Part shown: positions 11,101 through 21,208 of the stretch, piece by piece
How positions within the stretch are numbered: the first letter of the stretch is position 1
Layout: each line of letters begins with the position of its first letter
From: Brachypodium distachyon
Taxonomy: Eukaryota > Streptophyta > Magnoliopsida > Poales > Poaceae
Reading direction: 5' to 3'
DNA: 64,000 bases
Assembly: GCF_000005505.3 (NCBI RefSeq)
Contig: NC_016131.3
Coordinates: 7,151,501 to 7,215,500, forward strand
The notes under the pieces: model-generated
Seen by the model: the letters and a program-made list of their open reading frames with translations, nothing else
What the model was told of the DNA's origin: nothing
Database searches by the model: none
Translations under genes and position numbers: made by a program

Positions 11101-14100
11101 GCCCTTCCTGTTCGTCCTATTCTGTGAATATACCCAGCAGGATTCGGGGGCATGTCAAAATTAACTACCTAAAGAAAGGTTAGAGAGGAAAAGATCAAAT
11201 CCTGCAGCCTGTTCCAGAAATTACTAGATGGAACTATATAACATCGAAGACTTTACCATGAACTTGGAAGAACAATAAGCAATGCCAAACTCAAATACTT
11301 CATGTAATCAAATGAGTGACTGATTTCTTAAAACATATTTTATTTTTGTTTAGCAGATAAGACAGAAAAAGGTGGCATATTCCAAAATCCTAATCCCTCT
11401 TTTTCACAAAGAATGACGCGCACGCATTTCGAGGTTTACTTTGACCAACAATTAGACTAATGATATGAGCATTAGGTGCTACAAAAATCATATCATCGGA
11501 TTCATATTTAAAAAACGTTTCCAACGGTATAAATTTTATAACATATAATGTACATATTAGTGGTCTAATTGTTGATCAAAGTTCGACCTCAAAATGCATG
11601 TGCGCCATTCTTTGTGAAAAGGAGGGAGTATGTCATAAGTTTTGTAAAAAGAATCGTTGGTAAAATCACACCACACAAACTCCAATGAATCATTTATTTT
11701 AAAGAGAGAACATGTTGATTGTTTCTCACTACATTAAACTTTATGTTCGATGATATGCTCGGGTAAACCAAGAGATACATACCGTGAAAACATTTTTGAA
11801 GTCAACTCCTCTGACAACCCCAAATTCAGCATCTAAAGTTTGTTGCGAATGTTTGCGGGACTGCCTTGAATCTTTTTTGTTTTCCTTGTTGGTTTCCTTC
11901 ACCTCCTTTGGTTTATTGTCATCTGTTGCTATCAGGTAATCAAATAGCCTAGCATTGAATGCCTAAAAGGAAGAAAGAGATATTTAATGACTGTCACCTT
12001 GTCAATGCAAGCTTGTAGTCTATTGTTATGAAAATCACATAAGTTGTTGCCTATCAAATTTTTAGACAACAGGAACACAGTTTATAGTCTTCCATAGCAT
12101 TCTAATATGGACAACATCAGAAGCATAGACATTCGTAGAAAAAGATATAAATAGCAGTGATCTTTCGAACTCCATGTGCCAACAGTCAGTAAAATACGGT
12201 TACATCAACCTCAGTCCTCACCATGGACAAAGTTGCAGGTGCTAAAGTAGGCACAGTATCAAAGTTTAGGGGTTATATGTATTTTTATGTATAAACCATT
12301 TACAAGGCCGTAAGCACCCATTTATACTTTCCCCCATCTTCTATTAGGAAATCCGTTGATGCCCTACGGATACATATGAAGCACTGCCTCCTTTTTGCAA
12401 AAGATTATGATACAAAAAGGCTGCAATCTAAGGAAACCCAAGAAAGCTGATTGGAGTATTTGATAAACAAAGGGAGCAAATGAAAATTAAATGTGAAAAT
12501 TATCATCGATTATGTACACAAAACATGGGACTTGGGACCACACAAGATAATACAATTCGAGATTTGTTATCCGCACAAAAATAAACAGCAGGCTATGGGG
12601 AGGCACTACCTCAATTATATGCAGCCGAGAATTTTGTGGCAACTCAGCATTCAACACAGCAGATCTTATCCCAAACTGTAGAAGGTAAACAATATTACTC
12701 AAAACTTGGTTATTTTTATCAATGACCATATACATACATCAAAAGGTGGTGACCAAGTATTCCCTCCAAAATGGGTAAGTGGAGAACATGCTCCTGGAAG
12801 TAACAGTTGTAAGAAAAACTGCCATAACATCTCCCAAATGAAAATCAAAGACTTTGTGTCTCATTTTATTACTCCACTCACATTTCAAATAAGAAATTTA
12901 GAATACCTAAGAACCTTAGGATATTGTGAAAAAGAATATTATATGTTCAATAAAAGAGCATTTAGCTTGATGCTACATATTTGATAGAACTTCTCCTTAG
13001 TGATATCTTTATATTCATTTGTTGGTGAACGGAGACTCAATGTCAAATAGTAGTACTTCAATTTTGCACCATTAGATATTCTGGACTAGAAATGGTTTAA
13101 GATTTTAAATTGATTTCTCTTCTGATGATGACAGCGGCTGAAAATAATAATATCTGGACATCAAGGTTTGGCCACAACATGATAATACCGAACTCTACCA
13201 GATGAAACCATGCAAGAAAAGAGCAGTGGCAGGTAAAAGATTATACTCCGTAGTAACAAATTATTTACATTTGATTATACATTACTGTAAGAATATAGGG
13301 GTATCAGTCTTACCTTTTCCAGGAACAGTCTTAATCTGAATGCCATGTCAATTGAGTTCACAAATATTAGAACTTTCTTCTGGATAAGATCTAACTTCAA
13401 AAGTGCAAGGATATAAAGCATCTTATCCTTAGCACTGCATGAAATCTGTGGGGGAAAAGATTGAGAGTAACATAAGGTATGGAAATAAATGCAACAGGAA
13501 AATCAGCACATTGGATGTAACAAAACCATCATTTAAGAGTGGTCCCAAAAATGATATTATGCTACGAATAGGAACCACAACTTGTATAAAACATCTCCTG
13601 GGTCTACCACTAGATTTACAGTTGGAATTTTGAAGTGACATGATACAAAAAGTGAGTTCGACAAGCTTATGGATGCAATGTGAAAAGGAAGCAAAAGATA
13701 CTTGCCGAAAATTGTTGCACATTTCTTGGGATCACATCATCTTTTGCATGACCAACCTCGGTAAGAGTGAGAATAAAAGGGTTGTGCAGAAGTAGCTTTG
13801 TCAGTTTGTCGATATCAGGGCTGCAAGAAAGCAAACTTTGATATTAGACAAATCATGTGAAACCCAAACAGAACCAAAGGCATTAAATACATCATAACTA
13901 ATACAGTTTATGTTCTCCCATATCAAGGTGCAAACACAGCTTAGATTCAACATCTAACCTAAATATGGAAACTGCATATTAAATTACTAGTAAGATCACA
14001 TCAAGAAATGCAATGTGAAAAACATGTTAAACAGCAACCATCAGTAATCAGCATGGTAGCATAAGAATCAGATAAAAATCCATAAATTGAAGTGCCAAGC

Positions 14101-16789
14101 TACATTCACTTGGTTCATATTTTTGTGAGATGCTTAGGGCTGTTACTAACGCAAGCTTAGGAATTAAGATATTAAGAATAATTGTAGAAAGGGGAGAAGA
14201 AGAAGAACCAAAGACCTTGAAGTTGCAGACATCAGAATGGATTGGCAACTTCTTGGGATATGTGGGACAAGTGCTTTCAAGTCATCTTCGCAGCGATACG
14301 ATAGAAGGAGGTCAGCCTGGGAACTAACCATTAATATATTAGTAACTTCAAATGGAAATTTCTAGGGCATTCAGATAAATCAAACGGCAAAGATGTGCAA
14401 CATATTTAGCATATGCCATTGGAATTTCTTTAAAGCTATGCCAATAGAAATTTGAAACATGTCATAAAAATCTTGCCAAATTCTGCATTAGCACATGTCA
14501 ATCAGGCAGCATACGCACCACAACACAGAAAAGAATGTACACAACTCAATCAAATAGTTTTCTACTAGAAGCAGAAAATTCACCACACCAAAAACAGCTG
14601 TGCAAAATAATATAGACACACAACTTCTGTAGTTGTGTTCTTGTTCATATGGGCTGAGACCATGAGTTTGATATTTCAAAACCATACGAAAATTGTTCAT
14701 CTTGTGGGGGTAAAATCTTTCCAAAACTTCCCACCTAATATTAGAAAATGCACACAGAAAATACTGTAACAGACAAAAAAAAATTGCACCTCGTCGAGAA
14801 TCATCATTGAAAGTGATTCTTTAATAGATGATCCCTGGACAATGCCCTTTGATATGCATGTTGCAACACAAGCTGGGGTTGTTACGAGAATGTTTGGGGG
14901 TCCAGACAATGCAAGTTTCTGCAAGCAACAGGCGCAACAGGCAAAAGAAGGTCAGCTGTGCCAATATATGTAACCTACAAAACCAAATACCTTTTGGAGG
15001 AAATAAGAACAAAGAAGATAAACAGTCTCACAATATCCTTATCTGACATGCTAGCGGTCACTTGGACAATCTTCACTTTGGATGTACACAACTCAAGGAG
15101 AGATGATGCCTCGTTAAAAACCTACAACGAGAAAATTCATCAACAATGAAAAAGAAATGAGCTCTTTTTCAAGAGAAGATGGTGTGAATGAAGAAACAAC
15201 AACAACAGCAAACTAGTGAATAACTTATCAAATTAATAGTTCAAGTAATATATATCACAATAGTGAACATGAGCATTAAAGTTTATTCGCAATACACTAG
15301 TACAGTGTAATATAAATCATTGAACTGCTATTAGTAGGTCCAACATTCAAAGAACTCAGAAAAAATCTCAATGCATCCAACAACAAATAGCAGACAATTC
15401 ATGCTATTGTGCAATACTCCCTCCGATCCAAAATAAGTGTCTCAGTTTTGAACTAAGCCTAGTTAAAGCCTAGTTCAAAACTGCGACACTTATTTTGGAT
15501 TGGAGGTAGCATTAATTTTAAAATATAAATAAATCAATAAGCTACTCTATAGCAGTCAGCTCCACATAAAAAATATCTTAAACATAGATCGGATACCTGC
15601 TGGCATAACTCGCGAGTTGGCACCAGGATTAAGGCATTCGGTGCAGATTTCCGGATACGCCCTTCTGAGGACAACTTCAATAGCTCTTGCAGCAGCGGGA
15701 GTAGGTAAGCAAAGGTCTTTCCAGAACCAGTCTTGGCCTTCGCAACCACATCCTTCCCTTCCTGGACTCACACCATTAGGCTGTTGATCAGTACTACAAC
15801 ATAATACTGAAAACCTAAACTCTTGAACAGACAGTGACTGTTGCATTTTGGAGAAGAAAAAAATAGCTAAAGCAATGATGAGCAGAGCTTCCTTAAATCT
15901 AACATAAATTCAGCATGGTCAAGGGATTTTACAAAATGCCACACCTTATTTTTCATTTGACAAAATGCCACACCTATGTCTTGCTTACATGTGCGGCCTG
16001 GGCTGTCAATAACTCAAGGTGTGGCAATTGCATTCGTGTCGAAGTACAAACAAAGTTGCATTCCTCCGATCCTAAATTGTTGTTGTTTTAGTTCAATTTT
16101 GCACTAAAATAATGACAAGAATTTAGGATCGGAGGGAGTAGCATTTTTATGTTAAGACACTATGGTTTCCTTTAATGAAACCGGAGGGATGCCCTCTGTT
16201 TGTCAGGAAAAAATAAGGTGTGGCATTTTGTCAACTTATTCAACAACTTTTAGCTTGCTTAGTTCAACAGTAATGTGCCAATTGCAGTACTATTACAATG
16301 AAGCTAAAAATTGTCCCAGAGACCCAGACATGGTGAGTTATAAGTACAGTAATTAATCATTCACTAAATCTTCACAAACGAGCCTATGACCCAATTGGCT
16401 TACTAAAATCAAATAGGTCCACTAAATTCGCACAGAGCACAAACAAGCGAGAAATCGCGCACCAATATGAGCGGGATGGCCTCTCGCTGGATCGGGGTGG
16501 TCGTGGTCATGCCCTTCTTCCTGAGAGCCCTCTTCAGCTGCTCGTCGAGTCCCAGCTCATCAAAGGTCACCTCCTTCTCCTCCTCCTCTGCCGCCGCCTC
16601 CCCCTTCCCCTCCTCCACGCCGCCATTCGCAGCGTCCGGGCTCTGCCCTTCCACCTCCTCGCTAACAACGCCTCCTGCTTCCGTCCTAGCCTCCTCCTCC
16701 GCGTTGGCGGGAGCGTCTTCGTGCGCCGCCGCTGCCGTCTCTACCTGCTCTTCCTCCTGCTGGCGCGAGCCGCGCTGTTTCTTCGCCAT
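8110..16789 (-). CDS. RH16: DEAD-box ATP-dependent RNA helicase, RH16/DBP9/DDX56 type
   Basis: Fifteen exons give an intact 653-residue protein: 16789-16463, 15761-15597, 15121-15032, 14918-14790, 14316-14216, 13820-13706, 13445-13314, 12675-12610, 11962-11783, 11168-11073, 10946-10809, 9655-9573, 9159-9122, 9033-8813 and 8190-8110. All helicase motifs are visible: Q-motif region [18 protein letters not shown] (about 76-93), motif I AKTGSGKT (118-125), PTREL, DEAD (236-239, split by an intron), SAT (267-269), RGVDF (426-430) and HRIGRTGR (450-457). The N terminus is Ala/Glu-rich and the C terminus is a Lys/Arg-rich tail. DBP9/DDX56 relatives act in nucleolar assembly of the large ribosomal subunit; that role is inferred from the family. 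One intron uses a GC donor (after 13706), where the codon TCG stands at a position I expect to be Trp. A 60-bp duplication affects the donor after 10809. Several introns carry MITEs. Confidence 0.93.
9728..9844. mobile_element. Stowaway MITE (CCCATATTAAGTGACT family) in a helicase intron
   Basis: TA target duplication with inverted ends CTCCCTCTGTCCCATAT and its complement. The interior carries TGTATCTGGACG and ACATCGATACATC, shared with the copies at 36151-36267 and 38588-38704. About 117 bp including the TA pair. Confidence 0.85.
10729..10848. repeat. 60-bp tandem duplication over the 3' end of a helicase exon and its splice donor
   Basis: Two 60-bp units with one visible mismatch (ACGACATT versus ACGGCATT) lie side by side. 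Each contains the exon end encoding [10 protein letters not shown] and the donor CAG|GTATAG on the minus strand. The intact reading frame uses the donor after 10809. The other donor (after 10749) would retain 60 nt whose second codon is TAG. Confidence 0.95.
11391..11630. mobile_element. Stowaway-like MITE, about 240 bp, in a helicase intron
   Basis: Ends TAATCCCTCTTTTTCACAAAG and CTTTGTGAAAAGGAGGGAGTA are inverted copies. The interior has TTTGACCAACAATTAGAC near one end and GTCTAATTGTTGATCAAAG near the other. A more decayed relative lies at 46475-46710. Confidence 0.85.
15415..15508. mobile_element. Short palindromic Stowaway MITE in a helicase intron
   Basis: About 94 bp with TA at both edges. 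The halves are inverted copies: CCAAAATAAGTGTCTCAGTT against its complement near 15495. The transcript would fold into a simple hairpin. Confidence 0.85.
15926..16240. mobile_element. TIR element with a nested Stowaway MITE in helicase intron 1
   Basis: Inverted ends ACAAAATGCCACACCTTATT (about 15930) and AATAAGGTGTGGCATTTTGT (about 16212) frame a small non-coding element. Inside it, at 16060-16140, sits a Stowaway MITE. The superfamily of the outer element is not clear from its ends. Confidence 0.7.
16060..16140. mobile_element. Stowaway MITE nested in the TIR element
   Basis: Ends TCCTCCGATCCTAAATT and AATTTAGGATCGGAGGGAGTA are inverted. The insertion into the older element gives a relative order of events. 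Confidence 0.8.
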
Positions 16790-17150
16790 GGAGGCCGCAG
16801 GTTCTTTTGGTGGGAGAGACTCTACCTCTAGGGTTTAAGACGAAGATGTAGTGGCGCAACCGTGGGGCTTAACTTAACAGGAAAACACGCGGCCCAGGCA
16901 AAGGATTCGAAGCGCTATGTTTCCGGACCGGCCACCTATGCAGCCTAATGGGCCGCCCGCGATGGGCCTGATCTGCAAGCTGGTCCTATCTAAGCCGTCC
17001 GATAGATCCAACGTCTAACATCATTTCATCGGAAACTCAAAATGAAACGAGAGTTCCTCTCCACCCGTGCCCGACCGAGACCGTTTTGCCGTTGCAGGCG
17101 ACTCATCCCATTCCAGCCGCCGCCGCCCGCCGCCCTCCCGCCGCCTAACA
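16790..17150. promoter_or_regulatory. Bidirectional promoter between the helicase and HhH genes
   Basis: Only 361 bp separate the two divergent start codons. The segment holds several TGGGCC/GGCCCA motifs (near 16888, 16949 and 16964), which match plant site II elements (TGGGCY) known from promoters of ribosome-biogenesis, translation and proliferation genes. No TATA box is evident. Such motifs fit a ribosome-assembly helicase. Co-regulation of the partner gene is inference. Confidence 0.65.
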
Positions 17151-19005
17151 ATGGCCGAGACGGTGGACTTCGCGAGCAGCGACGCGGCGGCCTGGCGTGC
17201 TGCGTTGGACGCGTACGACAGCCGGCTCGCGTCCCTGGACAAGCCAGACCTCCTAGAGGCGGACTCCTTTTACCGCCACGACCTCCCCCTTCTGCTGCAC
17301 CGCCGCGACCCGGACCCCTTCCTCGCCAAGCCCGAGCTGGTGCAGCTCCTCCAGTGGAAGCTCTCGCGGGGCAAGTGGAGGTCAGTTCCCTGGCTGTTAT
17401 AGCGCCGTGTCCCGCTTAGCACTTGGGATTCTTGTTAGGGCTTGGCGCTTGCTGCCGAAATTGATTAAGAATCTTGCCGGTAGCCTGAAATGTGATCAAT
17501 TGGAGTCTTTCCGTAACGCCTGTGTGCGTTGGCTATGAACTTCATCCGTTTATGGCACTTGGTTTCTTGGTGTGTCAGACCAGGCAGTGTGCTGGTATTA
17601 TTATTTTCCGGTTAACATCCAACCTGCTCTATGCTCTTGTTGCTTAGGCCGAGGCTGATGGATTTCGTCAAAAGCTTGGATGATTCGGTTGTAGAATCAG
17701 CATCCCGCAAGGCATTTGCAGCGCTGCCCGACCTCAGCAAGGCCATCACAGAGCTCACTGTGCTCAAGGGCGTCGGCCCGGCCACTGCATCCGCGGTGCT
17801 CGCTGCCTATGCGCCTGATGTTGCGCCGTTCATGTCAGACGAAGTGAGTTTGTTCAGATTTTGCGCCATTCTTGCCGTTCTAGGAGATATTATTGCACTT
17901 TTTAGGCTTAACTTCAATCGAATTTGTTTAGGCGATGGTGGCGGCCTTGGGCAATACAAAGGAGTACACTCTGAAGCAGTACCTTGCACTCGCAGAGAAG
18001 TTACAGACTAAGGCAGAGGTATTATTACTGCCCCTGCATTTGAGTTGATATGTCTGTTAAAATGTCAAATGTGGCAAAGATAGCATCATTTGCTTGGTTG
18101 TGTTGATTGGAATGTTCTGCACAATGTGACCTGTGTGTGTTGAGTCAGGTAGCTGCAAGCCTAGGACTAACTATTGTTGTGTGTTTTAAGATGATCATTA
18201 ATTGAGCTCAGCCAAAGGTTGAAACATTCTAAACCACACTCCAGAGTTTCACTAAATGGAGTTGATCTTTGCTGCCGTGTATGTTTGATCCCTCTCTCCA
18301 GCTATACAAGCTAAACTTACACTAAAAAAACAAGAAGCTGATGGTGACAATGTGCTGTGTTTTATAATAGTTGATCTTAGCCAGCAGTTTGGAGTTGAAC
18401 ATACAATTGTATTTGTGTTCTTAATGCAGTTTTAGAAGAAGTTTCATTAACATTAACACAATGTAAAAAAGAGTAGTGGTTAGCAAAAAAAGAAATACTA
18501 GTTACAATTTAGTGACCCTTTCCCAAAATAATAATAACATAAAAGCAGTTCAAGAACATTGGGCTTATCAATTGTTCCAGAAGATGAATGAATGTCCAGA
18601 TCATGTCTCTGGTTTTTAGTGGCATATGTATGTGTTGTTAGACGTGGCTGTTGCTGCCAGGCTCCAGCTGACACAATAGGACAATAGGCTACATAAGTAT
18701 TAGGATGATATGAAGCATGTTATAATTGCAGGTTGTAGATTTGTTACCCAGTGCTAATTGCAATTATTATAGTTTCCTGCAAATTTCAGTTCTATAACAC
18801 TAATCCCACTAGGCTGCAAATGTGATTTCATAATATTGTTTGTAAAACTTGACTACCATTTGGATGACAACTTGTGTTTCTCTTGAAGGAGTTGAGCGTG
18901 GGAGAAGAAAGTTTCACTCCTTCAGATGTTGAGAGAGCGTTGTGGAGCTCGACAGTCGCCTCCAAGTCACGGAAGGTACCAGCAAGTGGCAAGAGAAAAC
19001 GATGA
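17151..19005 (+). CDS. Small helix-hairpin-helix domain protein of unknown function
   Basis: Four exons (17151-17380, 17648-17843, 17932-18018, 18889-19005) give 209 residues ending in a basic tail, SGKRKR. The central helix-hairpin-helix motif TVLKGVGPATASAVLAAY (about residues 114-131) has the G-h-G hairpin (Gly118, Gly120) used by DNA glycosylases and other non-specific DNA-binding proteins. No catalytic Asp/Lys set or Fe-S cysteine cluster typical of HhH-GPD glycosylases is visible, so it is not called a glycosylase. The N-terminal part includes LQWKLSRGKWRPRL. The ATG at 17151 starts the acidic MAETVDF sequence; upstream in-frame DNA is promoter-like. It shares a short promoter with the helicase. 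The basic tail suggests nuclear location (inference). Confidence 0.85.
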
Positions 19006-21208
19006 ATTTGTGCCAAACTGTTGTACTAGAGCTAGAAACCTAGATGATTTGCTGGTGGTAGGCCTTTGATCGATCGTGTAGATTGTATGTCATGTGCTTG
19101 ATGCCTTTGGATCAGCCAAAAAGAATGTGAATGGTGCGCCTCCTGAGCTTAAACAGCTGATGCACTTTGTAATTTTCAGTGGATGACCTGGTGTATTCTT
19201 CTGTCCTAACAGGTAGTAGCAGCCTATAAAATTCTTAACAAATCTGTAGAACTTTATGCAGATTATTTAAGCCTAACTGCAGTTAGATCTCTGTCTGGAT
19301 CTATGAATTGAGAAGCAAAAGCCAAAAGATCTCTTTAGAGGACAGTAAAACAAATTTAGGCTTCGTCTTAATTCTTGACGAACACTTTTCTTCTTCTATG
19401 CAGCAAATCTGCTTGGTTCTGCACAAAACTCTGCCCATCAATTTATCTCTTCCAGATCTCCCGCAAGAACAAACATTTCCTATATGTTTTTGGATTTTAG
19501 TGCGCAAAATGCTAACAGGCCACTATAATGGAGTAGTACATTTAAGCAAGCTTGGAATTCATGAATAATGCTAACGGAATACACTGATGAAGCCTTGTGC
19601 CTGTACAAATTAGTTTGTTTGTTTTTACAACTGAATACACTGATTCCATTACACGGTCGGTCCAGCTAAATTGCTGGCAGCCGCAACAGATACAAAGTTT
19701 GATACATCAATTAACCACATAAATATGCTTTCATCTACAAAACTTGCGCCAAAAGACACTAATTGATGAGCAGCGGAGTTACAAGACCTGGGACACCATA
19801 TTACAGAAGCAAACTGAAAATTAATTTACGAATTTTGCTTCAAGAAACAGAGCACCGAAGACTTGAGTTGTCATAGTCATTCCCATTGACTGTTTGCTTC
19901 AGGACGGCAACGTCTGTTCGAAAATTACCCTCATGTATCCCACTTCCCTTGCCCTTTCTACAGCATGTAACAAGGCAAAAGTTTCTGCTTGTAAAGCTTC
20001 GGATAAGCCCATTAATTTCCCTTCAAGGCCACAAGAGCTAGTGGATTTTCATTGGTCAGATTTGTGGCAGACAGGCCAAACTTTACCAATTGAAGCTTCT
20101 CATCTGGGGCCATCTATACGCTCTTGCAACTCCTTCACCTCTCTTATTCTCTTACCTCACACTTGTGTTACTGTTAACCATCTCTGGCTACGCATAGCTT
20201 TCTTCTTTTGATGTTGGGGAAATGTGATGCGTGCGAACACAGGCGGCGACCGACTTGGAAGGCCCCAGCACCAACCAGAACAGTAAAGCTCAGTGTACAA
20301 GACACTGGGAATAAATTATCTCATATTAACTACAGAGAGATTGTAGGTGTGGTTGCACTACAAAGAGATAGAGAATGTTAGGTGTGGACTATTATAGCCA
20401 TTAATTTTGTTTGCAGTAAGACCCATTGTAATGCATTATGTATATATCCAATACATATAGACTGTTTTGGTGTGTCAATGCGCTGGTCAATTTCATCCAA
20501 AAGGGTAATATATGAGCAAATAAATGATAAGTGTCGTATCATGGGAATGAGTACACAGAAGGTCGTAAATAAGACCGAAATGAAACATTTCGATTCAAGA
20601 TATTATTACCCAACAATCAAAACACATTGATAGATATATTCATGCATGTTATCTTCATGATGAGATGGATAGAATAGTTAGGAAGACTCGGGATCGTCAG
20701 ATGATCCAATGGCATGGAAAGGATGTACATGCATGCTCAACACCTCAAGGAATAATAAATTCATCACAAGGAAACAGTCTTCGGGGGAACTTCGAAACCA
20801 GTAAAAAAATTTAATGAAATTTAGTGCTATCTAGGTGCTACATTAATGAAGTGGAGGGGGTTTCTTACTTGTGTAGTTGAGGGCTGTTACATTATCCAAC
20901 GCATCCTTAATCTGAGATCAAGCTTGTTATTATATGTTGACTGTTTTCTTTGGCATTGGCACTGAAAGGTGCCAATATCATTAGCATGGAAAGGTTTTGA
21001 ATGCTGAAATACATGATGTCGGATATGATCAGAGTGTCACTTGACCCATGCATCCATCAAGATCAGGTGCCAGTACAAATTCTGCAAATCTACTCCATCT
21101 TCAGCCAGTATTTCCTTATCGGTTACTTCATAAACCAATCACTCCCAAGAATAATTCAATCAAGTGGAGATGCATTAGTTCATTGCCCTCTTATCCTTCC
21201 ATTTTAAC
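19006..21208. other. Intergenic region with a retroelement remnant
   Basis: The first part is the 3' untranslated region of the HhH gene. A decayed RNase H-like coding fragment lies at about 19850-20125 on the minus strand. The remainder is AT-rich and shows nothing I can name. The 3' untranslated region of the PPR gene enters from the right. Confidence 0.6.
19850..20125 (-). pseudogene. RNase H-like domain fragment, frameshifted
   Basis: On the minus strand, from about 20040, the frame reads GKLMGLSEALQAETFALLHA followed by VERAREVGYMRVIFE. After a shift near the FE it continues DVAVLKQTVNGNDYDNSS. This pattern (AEA...AL..A...G...V..E.D...L...) is typical of the plant RNase H-like domain in non-LTR retroelements and derived genes. 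The frame break and missing catalytic start mark a dead fragment. Recognition is from pattern memory only. Confidence 0.55.
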
